From: Glycine soja
Taxonomy: Eukaryota; Streptophyta; Magnoliopsida; Fabales; Fabaceae
Direction of reading: 5' to 3'
NCBI RefSeq assembly: GCF_004193775.1
Contig: NC_041011.1
Coordinates: 15,532,201-15,596,200, forward strand
DNA: 64,000 nt
The position numbers were made by a program, and so were the translations under genes. Position 1 is the first letter of the stretch, and each line of letters begins with the position of its first letter. Below are positions 36,864 to 48,199 of the stretch, one piece after another. The notes beneath the pieces were generated by a model that had not been told where the DNA came from, ran no database searches, and worked only from the letters and a program-made list of their open reading frames with translations.

Positions 36864-36940
36864 GTCCAGTTGCATTTAATCATGAGCAATATAATGGGAG
36901 CCTTCCCACTTTGATCTTGAGGCCACAATCATGGACAAAG
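36864..36940 (+). pseudogene. Single serine-carboxypeptidase-like (SCPL) exon
   Basis: A TGTTGCAG acceptor is followed by 77 bases and a GTAAGTGC donor. The exon reads (G)PVAFNHEQYNGSLPTLILRP then QSWTK. This is the SCPL block that follows the GGPGCSA motif, where the intron after SWTK is also a usual position in plant SCPL genes. SCPLs are secreted or vacuolar peptidases or acyltransferases. No upstream GGPGCSA exon and no downstream GTGFSY exon were found nearby, so it is an isolated exon. Confidence 0.75.
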
Positions 36941-37856
36941 GTAAGTGCATGCATCCACAATTTTGTTGCCTAGAATAGATATATATTTTAGCTTTTATTG
37001 TATTTGTTTCATCAAATCCTTTTGGATATATATATATTTGAATTTACTAAAGGTCTTGTTTGAATAAATTTTTCCATACACCTTTTATAGGAGAAAAAAA
37101 CAAGGTATATCAAATAAGCTTTTTTCCATGAACTTGTTGGTTTACTTTTTCTTAAAGTTGATTTTAACTTGTGCGTAAACAAATTTTACCTTATGGAAGA
37201 AACTTGTTTCATTTTTCTTTCTTATTTAGTTTTCCTGTAAGTGCCTATGGAAAAATTTATGCAAACAGGACCTAATTCTGTTATGCTTATTTACTAGTAT
37301 ATAACATTTTTTTATAGCTATTCATGGTAGGTTAGTAGCATTATATTTGTAGGCTTGCCTTTAGTTTGAAACTGGATGATTTGTATGCAACATTGATGGC
37401 TGTTGAGTTAATTTGACAGGCTGTTGTATGAAACTGGATGATTTGTATTGTGGATAATATTGAATCGGGAAAAGAAAATGCAGCTTATGTTTATTTATCC
37501 CATATAGTTTATTTTTTTGTTTATTTAATTTAATTTTTTACACGTCCAATGCTAATCTACCTAAAACTTGTGTTTGGCAGCACAGGTGCTTTCAAATTCA
37601 ATTTTCATTAGTCTAACCCAAAATGAACATGGATTACCGGATGAAGATGCACAGGCGTTTTTGATCTTGTTATGTGTTATTTATGTGTATTTAATTTCAT
37701 TTTATAAGCGTATAATGGTTGATGAAGATGCACAAGTGCTGAAAATTTCCTAATTTAATTATGCTTTCTGCTTGAATGGTTTAACATAGATGCTGAAAAT
37801 TTCCTAATTTAATTATGCTTTCTGCTAGAATGGTTTAACCCAAATTTTGTTCACAG
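36941..37856 (+). other. CACTA interior, unassigned
   Basis: AT-rich. A 50-base segment (ATGCTGAAAATTTCCTAATTTAATTATGC) is repeated around 37735-37820. No gene recognised. Confidence 0.45.
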
Positions 37857-38266
37857 GGGAACTTCTTCAACGACGGTCGTTAACGCACCCGTCGTTATAT
37901 TACTAACATTTTTATGACGTGCCTTTATATCGCCGACGTTGAAATGCTCACGAACAACGTCGGGTGAAACGTCCACCCCGACGTTGAAATATTCAAAAAC
38001 AACGACGGGTGAAATATACCCCGACATTGAAATGAAATATACAACAAAGACTTTTATGGGTACCCGACGTTGAAATGGATCCAAACAACGACGGGTTCTT
38101 CGATAAAGTGCGTCGTTGAATCGTTTTATATAACGACTATTGTTAAATGCGCACTGACGTTGTCTTCTCACATTACAAAGACGGCTTTGGGGTGACCGAT
38201 GTCGGTGTTGGGCCCGACGTAGATAGCTTATTTCAACCGATGTAGAAGCTCCTTTTTGTAGTAGTG
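37857..38266 (+). repeat. CACTA right terminus and subterminal repeats
   Basis: Alternating CCCGACGTTGAAAT and AACGACGGGT words in both orientations run up to the terminal TTTTTGTAGTAGTG at 38266. Dense CGACG content in otherwise AT-rich DNA is typical of CACTA subterminal regions. Confidence 0.8.
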
Positions 38267-39884
38267 CAAGAAGACAATTGTGGATATAAGTGAATGTGGC
38301 AGGGATGATTACTCTATGTTCACATGTATCCTATTCTGACATAAACTAAAGTAATTATTCTGCTATGATTCATGCTCCGCTATGTATACTTTCAAAGCAT
38401 CTCATCTATGTAAGTACTAGTTCCCCTACTTCCCTTACCTTTTAGGTGTAGCATAGTTGAGTTTCCATTATACTACTAATGAAATAAATACAACCATTAT
38501 GTGGAGTGTAGAGTAAATCACACAATTTTCAAGTTTGCAAGAGTAAACTAAACCATTTTCAATATTCACATTACATGCATGATCCTTACAATCACAGGTA
38601 CTTTCAAAAGAAAAAAAAAGGAACAAAAAAAATAGATTTCAAAACAATAATTGATTTTGAAAGTCTCAGGTAATTAGCAGTGGTTGAGAGCATAAGATCA
38701 TCAAATGATGGGTCTGATTTCTTATTTAAGTTCATTCCTAATTACAAGCCCAATGTCATTGTCAAGAACCAACTTATTAATCCAGATTTGGAATAAATGT
38801 AAATGATAAGTTTTAAGAAACTAATATAAACTCATCCAAACAACCCAAGAGAAATTGGAAAATTCTGAATTCTAATCATCCCAGAGAAAAAGGGAATACA
38901 TAAAAATGCATATGTAAGTCAAGAAGGAACAAAAGGAAAAATGGAAAAAGGTAATATATAATTGGCAGCTCAATGCATAAAAGAGATTATACTCACTTCT
39001 GTACATATGATTTGTAAAATTAAAATACTGCATGCTATCATTAGTCTTATGTATGCTAATAATCTCACCACGAGCTAACAACCTAACATATATCAAGTAA
39101 CATAGATGATCCTCAATTTATCACTTGCACGTAATATATGTTATGCAAATACAAATACATACTATTACAGATGCCCTAAACCAATTTCTACCCAAACTAG
39201 TGGGTCAAAATATAGGACACTTCCTGAGTTAACCTGCATACCTGATACTCACCTGCATCCATCCTAAAATTTTAGCATTTCCATATTCAATTATAGATTT
39301 CATACTAAAAGGCATGTTATGAAAGGAAATATTATTTTCAATGTTACTGAAATGAATCCTTAGGTCTTTTGTGAAATTGTGAAGTGCTTTTCTAAAAATG
39401 TAATCAGGCTCAAATAACAGGTTCAGAAAGAACCTTTTTACTGCATAAAAGACAAGGGATGGATGGTAAGTTTTGTCCATACATAAAACATTCAAACCAA
39501 GACTTTGAAGGCTTATAATAAATGGAAGAATAGCTAGAACCCCTCAAGTCTTACAACAGTCAAAAAAAGAAAACTACACATTGGACTAGAAGAACAGAGA
39601 AGTCAAAGCAATTCTTGAAAGCGTTCCATCGAAGACTAATCTCATCTTTATTGAAGCCCCATTCGCTGTCCATGCTCTCATGGTCAACCTTTCATTTGAA
39701 AACTTAGGGCTTTAACAATTAGGTTTTTAATATAGTTTGGAGTCTCTAAAAACATAGAAGATAAATAATTAGCTAATCCTGAAGATAACACCAGTTGACT
39801 GCTTTCTTTTAATCTTTGGAAGAAATTGTTTCTTATTCCAACGCATTACCTTCTTCATGTACAATAACTATATGGAAATGGAAG
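38267..39884. other. Unassigned DNA flanking the CACTA element
   Basis: AT-rich. A minus-strand 88-codon frame (39495-39229) matches nothing I know. Begins with CAA, the presumed target duplication. Confidence 0.4.
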
Positions 39885-40222
39885 GTCATGCATTTCACAA
39901 AAGAAAAACACATAAAGAAAAAGAACTGTAAAATAAAATAACAGCGAAAGCCATAATTGGAAGTATAGAACAACAACAAAAAGAAAAATCTTGAAAACAA
40001 AAATATAGCACTAACTAACATGTATAGGTCATGCATTATTATTCACCAAAAAAAAAGCTCATGCATTATTAATAAGCAGCCAAGTGTCCCCTACAATTTT
40101 AATCCCTATCCAAACTGCTATGGGGCTGAGACATGAATGCATCTATGTTATCCCTACACATAAATAGATAAAGCAATGCTTTTCACTTAAAAAAGACACA
40201 CCTATTTGGGAAAAATGTAAAT
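39885..40222 (+). repeat. Dispersed repeat, copy 2 (partner 10850-11210)
   Basis: Collinear with 10850-11210. Homology fades at about 40215-40222, where the LINE 3' end begins, so the LINE may have inserted into this copy. Confidence 0.65.
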
Positions 40223-40320
40223 TATATTAAACCCAAAATGGTACAACAATAAAAGGGGCATACCCCGTAGCTAGAGAAAAGCAAAAGCCTCCCTAATACA
40301 AGAAGGCCTAGATCAAGATG

Positions 40321-41084
40321 CTAAAACAAATGCAATAGGTGCACTTGTCTATACATAAGAAATTTTATCTTGCTAATAACCTCTATTACAGAAAATTGAT
40401 AATCTTCAAAAATTAGCTTGTTCCTAGACAGCCAGATGCAGTAGACTGTAATTGCTATAGCCAAGCAACGAAATTTTCCTTGAACACCTGATGTGGATCT
40501 GCCCCTAATTAAAGAGTTAGTAATGCACTGCAAAGAAGTGAAACGCTTGTGGAAAGGAGCCAAATCACGAATGTGAGCCCAAACTTGGAGAGATTTCCTG
40601 CAAGAAAAGAACAAATGAGCATTTGACTCAGCCTCATTTGAACATAAAGGGCAGAGGGAACCCTTGTTCAAAAAAGTAGTTTTGTCAAGAGTAAGCAGCC
40701 GGTTCCTTTTAGCAAGCCGTAGAATGAAAGACATCTTAGGGGGGATTGCTGGGTTCCATATAACAGAACACCAACTAATAGTAGGCTTGGCACCTCTAAT
40801 GTATTCATAGACTTTGCCAACAAGCAATTGTCCATTGGTGCTCCAAGATTGAATCCTCTTTTTGGCCTCTTCCGTACTTAGCTCTTTGGAGATAATAAAG
40901 TCCCTTATTTGAATGATTTTCTTTATCAAAACTGAATATGATGAAGAAGTATTGTAATTCCATACATCACTCCGTCTGAAATAGTAATGGTGAATCCACC
41001 GAACCCATAGAGAATCTTTCTAACAATGAAAGTCCAGGATACAGGAAAGAAGCACAAGGTTCCAGTCCTTGAGATTAAAAAGGC
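40321..41084 (-). pseudogene. LINE ORF2 C-terminal region (zf-RVT)
   Basis: After the frameshift the family sequence resumes as GLFNLKDWNLVLLSC, meets a stop near 41020, and runs as a 202-residue frame from 40929. That frame has WNPAIPPKMSFILRLAKRNR and CPLCSNEAESNAHLFFSCRKS, the zinc-binding reverse-transcriptase zf-RVT motif. It ends without a visible RNase H domain. Confidence 0.85.
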
Positions 41085-43658
41085 CTAAACCCCCTTTTTT
41101 TTCGGAGAACAAACTACTGACCAAGCAACCAAGGGCTTGTTTTTTCCAATATCCGCTTTGCCCCACAGAAAATTACGGCATGAAGCGTTGATCCGGTCCA
41201 GAACAGATTGAGGTAAAGGAAAAATCCCTATCCAGAAATTCACAATTCCTTGAATAACTGCTCTGATCAACTCTAGCTTACCTGCATAAGATAAAGACTT
41301 CCTGCTCCATCCCTGAATCAGGCCAGTAATCTTGGAAAGCAAGGGAGCATAGTGGCATACATTTAATCTAGATGATAAAAGGGGAACACTCAAGTATCTA
41401 AAAGGGAAGCCACCCAAGCTAAATCCAGTAAGCTGCTGAATATGAGAAAGCTCATGAGTCCTAATACCGGCTGAGTATATGGCAGATTTATCAGAGCTGA
41501 TGGAAGCCCCTAAAACCCTACAGAAGTGCTGAAGCTTGGTAAATATAGTTGACATAGAAGGGATATCTCCTCTAGATAGAAGCATAATATCATCTGCAAA
41601 AGCCAAATGAGATAGCTGAATACCTGCACAGTTGGGATGAAATTTAAAATTGGCATCATCCTTGAGGTTGCTCATATCTCTGGAAAAGTACTCCAAACAA
41701 AGCACAAACAAATAAGGGGAGAGAGGATCCCCTTGTCTAAGACCCCGTTGCCCTTTGAAGTGGCCATAAATGGATCCATTGACTCCCACACTAAGGGAAG
41801 TGGAAGAAACACATTCCATGATCCAAGTATAGAACAGTGCTGGGAAGCCAATGGACTTAAGCATCCAATCCAAGAATTCCCAGGAAATGGAATCATAAGC
41901 TTTATGCAAGTCAATTTTCAGGAGGCATCTCGGAGAGGATCTTTTTCGGGCATATTTGCACAAAATCTCTTGAACTAGGAAGATGTTGGCCATCATCTTT
42001 CTGTTCTTAGTGAAGGCAGTTTGAGGTTCCCCAATAATAGTCTCAAGCACTGGGGCTATGCGGTTGGCCAGAATTTTAGACACAATCTTGTATAACAAAT
42101 TACAGCAAGATATGGGTCTAAAATGGTTAACCTGGGAGGCCTGATCATGCTTAGGAATAAGCGCAATAATAGCATGGTTGATCTGCTTTAAAATTTTTCC
42201 AGTTGTAAAGAATTCATTAACCGCCGCAAAGATATCATCACCAATGATATTCCAAGCCTTCTTGAAGAATAAAGCATTGAAACCATTTGGCCCAGGAGCT
42301 TTATTGTTATCCATCACAGCGATAACGTTCCAAACCTCTTGCTTAGAAGTAGGACAAAGTAAGGCCGCAAAGCAATCGATGGGAACCTTAGGACCCCTGT
42401 TGCAGATCGAAATGGAAGGAGTTTGGGTCAGCACACGAGCACTAAACAAATTCCTAAAGTGATTCACAAAGGCAAGGGCAATTTCATCTTGGGAGGAAGT
42501 GTTATGCCCATCCTCTAGCCTTATGGCAGCAATAAACCGACTGTGTCTGTTGCGCTTGATTAAAGCATGAAAAAATTTGGAGCATTTATCAGCCTGCAGG
42601 AGATATCTGTTTTTGATTAGCTGAGCAAACTTCATAGACTCCGCTTTTCTAAGCATAATGGTCTGCCCTCTAGTGCGGTTTGCCAGAGCAAGAAGGGAAG
42701 GATACTGAGGATTTTGCATTAGAGAATTAAGCACACTGTTATATTCAGCCTCAGCTAGCTCCACTTGGTTGGAGATGTTTCTGAACTCCTGCTTAAAAAG
42801 ATTCTTCAATGGAGCTTTAAGAGCTTTCAATTTCTTACAGACCTTGAACATGCTACAGCCATGAATATTTTGCTTCAAGCCATCTGCAACAATTCTTGAG
42901 AAATTTGGATGATCCACAATAGCATTATTGAATTTAAATGGAGAATTACCTCTAGGCACTACCACCTCAGTGGTGACAACTAGAGGAGTATGGTCTAAAA
43001 TAGAAATAAACTCCATAACTTCACAAGCAAAATTTCCAAAGTAATTGAACCAGGCCTGGTTTCATAAAGCTTTGTCCAGTTTGCACCACACCCTGCCATT
43101 AGTCCACGTGTACAAGGGGCCATGAGTGTTGATCCTCCCCAGCCCCAGGTCAGAATAGCAATCAACAAAATCTTGCAACTCATAAACATTGGGCTCAGCT
43201 CCATTGAAACGGTCGGTGGGAGACAAAATGGAGTTGAAGTCACCAATGAGGAGCCAGGGGCAGTTCATATTAGCATTGATACTATTCAGATTTATCCAAA
43301 GAGATCTTCTTGCCACAGTGGAGTAAAGACCATAGATGAATGAAACCTGAAAGCGTTTGGCAGTGGTTTTACAATCAATAGCACAGTGAATCAATTGGGC
43401 ATTTGACTCCAAAACAGAAAGATGGATCTTATCCTGCTTCCAGAGGATAAGAATTCTGCCAGCATTATGAGAAGCAAAGTTATGGGTGAAGTGCCAGTCA
43501 CTAAACTTTCTTCTCATGATTTCCTCAACTGAAACCTTATTCAACTTAGTTTCTAACACAACCATGACGTTAACTTCCTTGCAGCGAAGGAAGCTCTGCA
43601 TCACATGATGCTTCAGAGGCAAATTAAAGCCTCTGATGTTCCAAGAGGCAATGATCAT
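41085..43658 (-). pseudogene. LINE ORF2: endonuclease and reverse transcriptase
   Basis: From ATG 43658 the frame encodes an EEP endonuclease: SWNIRGFN, LETKLNK with the catalytic Glu, LLIGDFNSI. It meets a TGA at 43062-43064 and continues in the same frame. The reverse transcriptase follows: KAPGPNGF, DLHKAYDSISWEFLDW with the first catalytic Asp, GLRQGDPLSPYLF and FADDIMLLSRG. It copies the LINE RNA at a nicked target. It ends at 41085 in a run of A/G where a frameshift separates it from the C-terminal part. The body is well preserved, so inactivation is fairly recent. Confidence 0.92.
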
Positions 43659-43715
43659 GGATTCGGATGGGAGGAAGCCTCCCCAATCCTAGTTACAGCT
43701 TTATGATTTCTTCGT

Positions 43716-45424
43716 TGTCGCAACCTACCCTTCGGCGGGAGGGCGGCACGAGGGCTCACGGGTGCATCTTCCAAGAAAGGAAAACGCACGGAGTCGCCAC
43801 CAACGTTTATTCAAGGAAAATGTCGGAAAAACCGGAAAAGGCATGATCTACGAACTTTAAGTGTGAAAGGTTCGGGAATTGTATTTACGCACGGGGAAGG
43901 TATTAGCACCCCACGCGTCCGTCACATGGGACGACAGCCTTTAATCAAGTGTGCAAATATGACTTCAATTTGTTTTATCTTCCCTTTTTTACGCTTTTTA
44001 TGTCTTTTGTGCCTTTTGCATTTTTTATCCTTTTGTGATCGACAAGGGTGTTTCCCTTGCTACTACGTATTCCTCAATCGTGATAAGGAAATCAGACCTA
44101 CGTAGTTCTTTGAAAACTGGACGTTGGTTAAGTTGTTTTTATTCTTTTTTGCAAGATATATTTTTGATTGAATAAAAGGTCATTTAAGGCGTTGGACCAT
44201 TAAACGATCTTTCAATTCTTTTGAAAGGAGAGAAAACATTAAGGCATTGGACCATTAATGATTTCTTGTTTTTTTTGAAAGAGGTGACAAAGCTATGTGT
44301 TGATTTTAGGCTTTTAAAAATCCACGTTTAACCAATAAAAGCGAAAAGGACCATTTCAAGGCGTTGGACCTTTAAAAATGGTTTTTGGGTGATGACAAAA
44401 GCTTGATTTATGAATTGATTTTAACCTTAGTTTCACTTTGGTTATTAGTCAATTCGATTAAGAAAGAAAATCCCAAAGAAAAATGTCTGACTGATTTTTT
44501 TTTATTATTTTATTAAAAGATATTATTATATTATTATTTTGCCTCTTTTTGGTTTTTAACGTGGTTACGGCGTGAAAGATCGGTCGGATTTTATTCTAAC
44601 AGAAATTAAAAGATGTCACAATTCAAATGATCGGTGGAAATTTATTTTATTTTTGATTAGGCGAGAAAATGACTTAAATAAATGACTAAAGCACGTCAAA
44701 AGGGGGTACGAAAAGTAAATGAAATAAAAATAAAAGCACGCGAAACAATTGGGGACCACTAAGGGTACATAGAATGAATTGAACGGTTCGATTTCGGTAA
44801 CTTACCGGTTGAAGACCGAAGAACGAACGAAGAACAATGAAGAAAGGTGGAAAATCTTCACGAAATCGCCCACGGAAACGTCTCGGAAGTGTTACGGATG
44901 TGCCTCGGCTAGGATTTTCTTCATGGAAACAATTTTTCTCACTAATTTTAAGTGATTCTCAGATATCAGGAGGGTTGAACTAATTTGTTTTGTCCTCCTT
45001 CCCCTATTTATAGGGGAAAAGAGGGAGGTGGCTGCCGCCCAACACTGCCTTCTGTTGGAACAACCTGGAAGGCCCAAGTGGGCCTGATTGCTATTTGCAC
45101 AAACCTTGTTTACTAAATACACCCCCTTTGCCCTTTTTTGCTGATTCTTTTTTCGTAACGTTACGAAACTTTACGAATTACGTAACGATGCTTGTTTTCT
45201 TTTCGTAATGTCACAAAACCTTACGGATTACGCAATCGTCCCCTCTTTGGCTTCTGGAATGTTACGGAACTTTACGGATTGCGCATTAACACTCCCTTTT
45301 GACTCCTGACATGTCGCGGAACTTCACGGATTGCCTAACGATGGGTGTCTAGTACCTCGATGTGGTGAAGCGAAGGTCACATCCCACCAAACAGATGGTC
45401 CCCAGATGAAATTAGGGTATGACA
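43716..45424 (-). repeat. Ogre #2 3' LTR, full length
   Basis: Plus-strand reading starts TGTCGCAACCTACC and ends GGTATGACA, the exact reverse of the Ogre #1 LTR ends. At 1709 bp it is longer than the internally deleted LTR at 18179. Confidence 0.92.
45001..45016 (-). promoter_or_regulatory. LTR TATA box in a palindrome
   Basis: CCCCTATAAATAGGGG on the minus strand: 6-bp inverted arms around the TATA core. Confidence 0.65.
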
Positions 45425-45437
45425 TTTGCCCCTCTTT
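45425..45437 (-). other. Ogre #2 polypurine tract
   Basis: AAAGAGGGGCAAA on the minus strand immediately before the LTR start. Confidence 0.85.
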
Positions 45438-45799
45438 ACTTCTCTTTTAATGGTGATAAAAGATAAGTAAAGATAAGACACTAATTTCGTCTAAGCAGAA
45501 CATCATCCGGACGGTCAATATGCCCGCCAGCAGAACCTGTTGTTCAGTAAGAAAAGAAAAGGCATCAAAAGCGTCAATAAACTTTAGTGTTTAGAAAACG
45601 ACAAAGTTAGGCAACCACGACACTTCCCTTTGCCATTGCACCCAATCATCTCTGCCCAGCAGAGAAGAGTTCCGCGCGTCGTTGGACTTGAATGTTTCTG
45701 GACAACGAGAGTAAAAAATCTGCAAAAATTTTGAAAATGATCAGCACCAAATGACCGACATCATCCTGATACTACCGAATTCGTTCCTCTCGGTCGACG

Positions 45800-46735
45800 A
45801 AAGGAGCGGATGACCATAAGGTATCTCCGCCCACCACCCGACTCGTTGTCCCTGAATGACAAAAGGTGCAGAAGACGACGTTAGTCTCTGCGTGCTATCA
45901 GGCATCGAGTCTTACAGATAGCCAAAGTGTGCGGATGACCATAATTTGTCTTCGCGTACTATTGGACTTGATTGTCTCTGGATAGTGAAAAAAAGGTGTG
46001 GGATCATATGGTTTCTCCGCATGTCATCAGGCTCGCCGCCTCTGGATGACAAAAGGTGCAGAATGACCATAATTTGTCTCTGTGTGCCAAAGGGCTCGCT
46101 TCTGGTTGACAAAAGGTGTGGAATGACCATAATTTGTCTCCGCATGTCATCGGGCTCGCCGCCTCTGCATGAAAAAAGATGTAGAATGACCATAATTTGT
46201 CTCTGCGTGCCATCAGACTCGATCTTCTCGGGATGGCGAAAAGGTGCAGAATGACCATAATTTGTCTCCGCATGTCATTGGGCTCACCGCCTCTGGATGA
46301 CAAAAGGTGCAAAATGACCATAATTTGTCTCTGCGTGCCATCAGACTCGATCGTCTCTGGATGGCAAAAAGGTGCGGAATGACCATAATTTGTCTCCGCA
46401 TGTCATCGGGCTCGTCGCCTCTGGATGACAAAAGGTGCAGAATGACCATAATTTGCCTCTGCGTGTCAACGGGCTCGCTTGCCTCTGGTTGACAAAAGGT
46501 GCGGAATGACCATAATTTGTCTCCGCATGTCATCGGGCTCACCGTCTCTGGATGACAAAAGGTGCAGAATGACCATAATTTGTCTCTGTGTGCCATCAGA
46601 CTCGATCGTCTCTGGATGGTGAAAAGGTGCAGAATGACCATAATTTGTCTCCACATGTCATCGGGCTCGCCGCCTCTGGATGACAAAAGATGCAGAATGA
46701 CCATAATTTGTCTCTGCGTGTCACATGGCCTCAGG
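45800..46735 (-). repeat. Ogre #2 tandem array, about 14 units of about 64 bp
   Basis: Reverse of the array at 30.3-31.4 kb: GAATGACCATAATTTGTCTC in each unit. Over about 46190-46700 two unit types largely alternate. One has CATGTCATCGGGCTCGCCGC, the other CGTGCCATCAGACTCGATCG, giving a higher-order period near 128 bp. Confidence 0.92.
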
Positions 46736-46753
46736 GTCAGTATGACAGAGATT

Positions 46754-48199
46754 TGTAGAAGCAAAGCTTCATGGTGAATCAAAGGTGATTCAAAGGTGTT
46801 TTGATGATAACAATGATGATAACAAAAGATGATGACAAAGGTGATGACAAAAAGCTCAAAGATCAATCAAAGAACAACTCAAGTGAATCAAGAACAATTC
46901 AAGAGTTCAAGATAAGAATCAAGAAGAATTCAAGACTCAAGAAGAAAGTTTAGAGTCAAGAATCAAGATTCAAGGTTCAAGATCTCATGAATTAAGATCA
47001 AGATTCAAGACTCAAGATTCAAGAATCAAGAGAAGGCTTAATCAAGATAAGTATGAAAAGTTTTTCTCAAAAATTGAGTAGCACATGATTTTTCTCAAAA
47101 CATGTTTACCAAAGAGTTTTTAGTCTTTGGTAATCGATTACCAGTAGCAAAATTGTTTTGAAAAGGTTTTCAAATTGAATTTTGGTAATCGATTACCAGT
47201 GCCTTTGAACGATGAAATTCAAATTCAAATGTGAAGAGTCACATCCATTCACATAAAAGCTTTGTGTAATCGATTACACTGATTTGGTAATCGATTACCA
47301 GTGATTGTTTCTGAATAAATCAAAAGATGTAACTCTTTAGAATGTTTTTGACTTTTTCAAATTGGTTTTAAGTTTTTCTAAAAGTTATAACTCTTCTAAA
47401 TGGTCCTCTTGGCCAAACATGAAGAGTCTATAACTTGTGCTATTCATCTTTTCATTCTCATCTCCCTTTGCCAAAAAGAATTCGCTAAGGACTAACCGCC
47501 TGAATTCTTTTTGTGTCTCTCTTCTCCCTTTTCCAAAAGAACAAAGGACTAACCGCCTGAATTCTTGTGTGTCTCCCTTCTCCCTTGTCAAAGAATTCAA
47601 AATGACACAGTCTGAGAATTCTTTTGATTCATCCCATTCCCTTATACAAAAGTGTTCAAAGGACTAACCACCTGAGAATTCTTTTGTATCCCCATTCACA
47701 AAGTATCAAAGGTTTAACCGCCTGAGATCTTTGTCTTAACACATTGGAGGGTACATCCTTTGTGGTACAAGTAGAGGGTACATCTACTTGGGTTTGACTG
47801 AGAACAAGAGAGGGTACATCTCTTGTGGATCAGTTCTAGTGAAGGGTACGTCCACTAGGGTTTCAAAGAGAACAAGGGAGGGTACATCCCTTGTGGATCT
47901 TTGCTTGTAAAAGGATTTTTACAAGGTTGAAAAGAAATCTTGAGGATTGCAAGTCGCTTGGGGACTGGATGTAGGCACGGGTTGTTGCCGAATCAGTATA
48001 AAAAGTCTTATGTGTTTGTCTCCTTCTTCCCTACTCATTTAATTTTCGCTTTTACTTTCTGTTAAGTTTCTCTTCTACTCCTTATTCTCTTAACAATTTA
48101 GTAAAAGCCTTGGAAGAGTAATTTTTTAATTAGTAAAGGTTTAGGAATAATTAATTCAACCCTCCCTTCTTAATTATTCTGAGGCCACTTGATCCAATA
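46754..48199 (+). mobile_element. Solo SIRE-like LTR in Ogre #2
   Basis: Begins TGTAGAAGCAAAGCTTCATGG and ends GAGGCCACTTGATCCAATA, flanked by perfect AGATT duplications (46749-46753 and 48200-48204). It is the forward-oriented version of the LTRs at 56122 and 62274, where the end reads CCAACA, so the terminal CA has become TA here. It sits between the array and the shared 3' block of Ogre #2, so it inserted after that element. Confidence 0.93.
47130..47298. promoter_or_regulatory. GTAATCGATTAC palindromes in solo LTR
   Basis: Four perfect 12-mers at 47130, 47185, 47266 and 47287; the last two are a pair 21 bp apart. Confidence 0.6.

Larger units (their letters stand above)
11222..38266 (+). 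mobile_element. Putative composite CACTA (Ptta/En/Spm) transposon
   Basis: The left end starts CACTACTAGAAAAA at 11222. The right end is TTTTTGTAGTAGTG ending at 38266, whose reverse complement is CACTACTACAAAAA, so 13 of 14 terminal bases agree in inverted orientation. The three bases outside each end are CAA (11219-11221 and 38267-38269), matching the 3-bp duplication CACTA elements make. Both ends are followed inward by a few hundred bases rich in CGTCG/CGACG repeats, as expected of subterminal regions. Inside are a PF03004-type transposase/ULP1 gene, fragments of kinesin-14, receptor-like protein and serine-carboxypeptidase-like genes, and a nested Ogre element. No TNP2-type transposase is seen, so it is probably non-autonomous. 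The alternative is two separate CACTA remnants whose terminal CAA agree by chance. Confidence 0.5.
40223..43715 (-). mobile_element. LINE (L1-type), 5' cut by Ogre #2
   Basis: A minus-strand non-LTR element: endonuclease, reverse transcriptase and C-terminal zinc-binding region in order, followed by a short 3' UTR. ORF1 is absent because the Ogre #2 LTR starts at 43716. The 3' boundary is set only by the end of homology with the dispersed repeat at 10.85-11.2 kb. No long poly(A) is visible. Confidence 0.75.

Noticed and set aside
37851..38171. 106-codon minus-strand frame at the CACTA right end
   Set aside because: Lies wholly in subterminal repeats; the repeated FNVG words are products of the CGACGTTGAAAT repeats.
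41637..42462. Plus-strand frames opposite the LINE reverse transcriptase
   Set aside because: Shadows of the strongly supported minus-strand RT frame.
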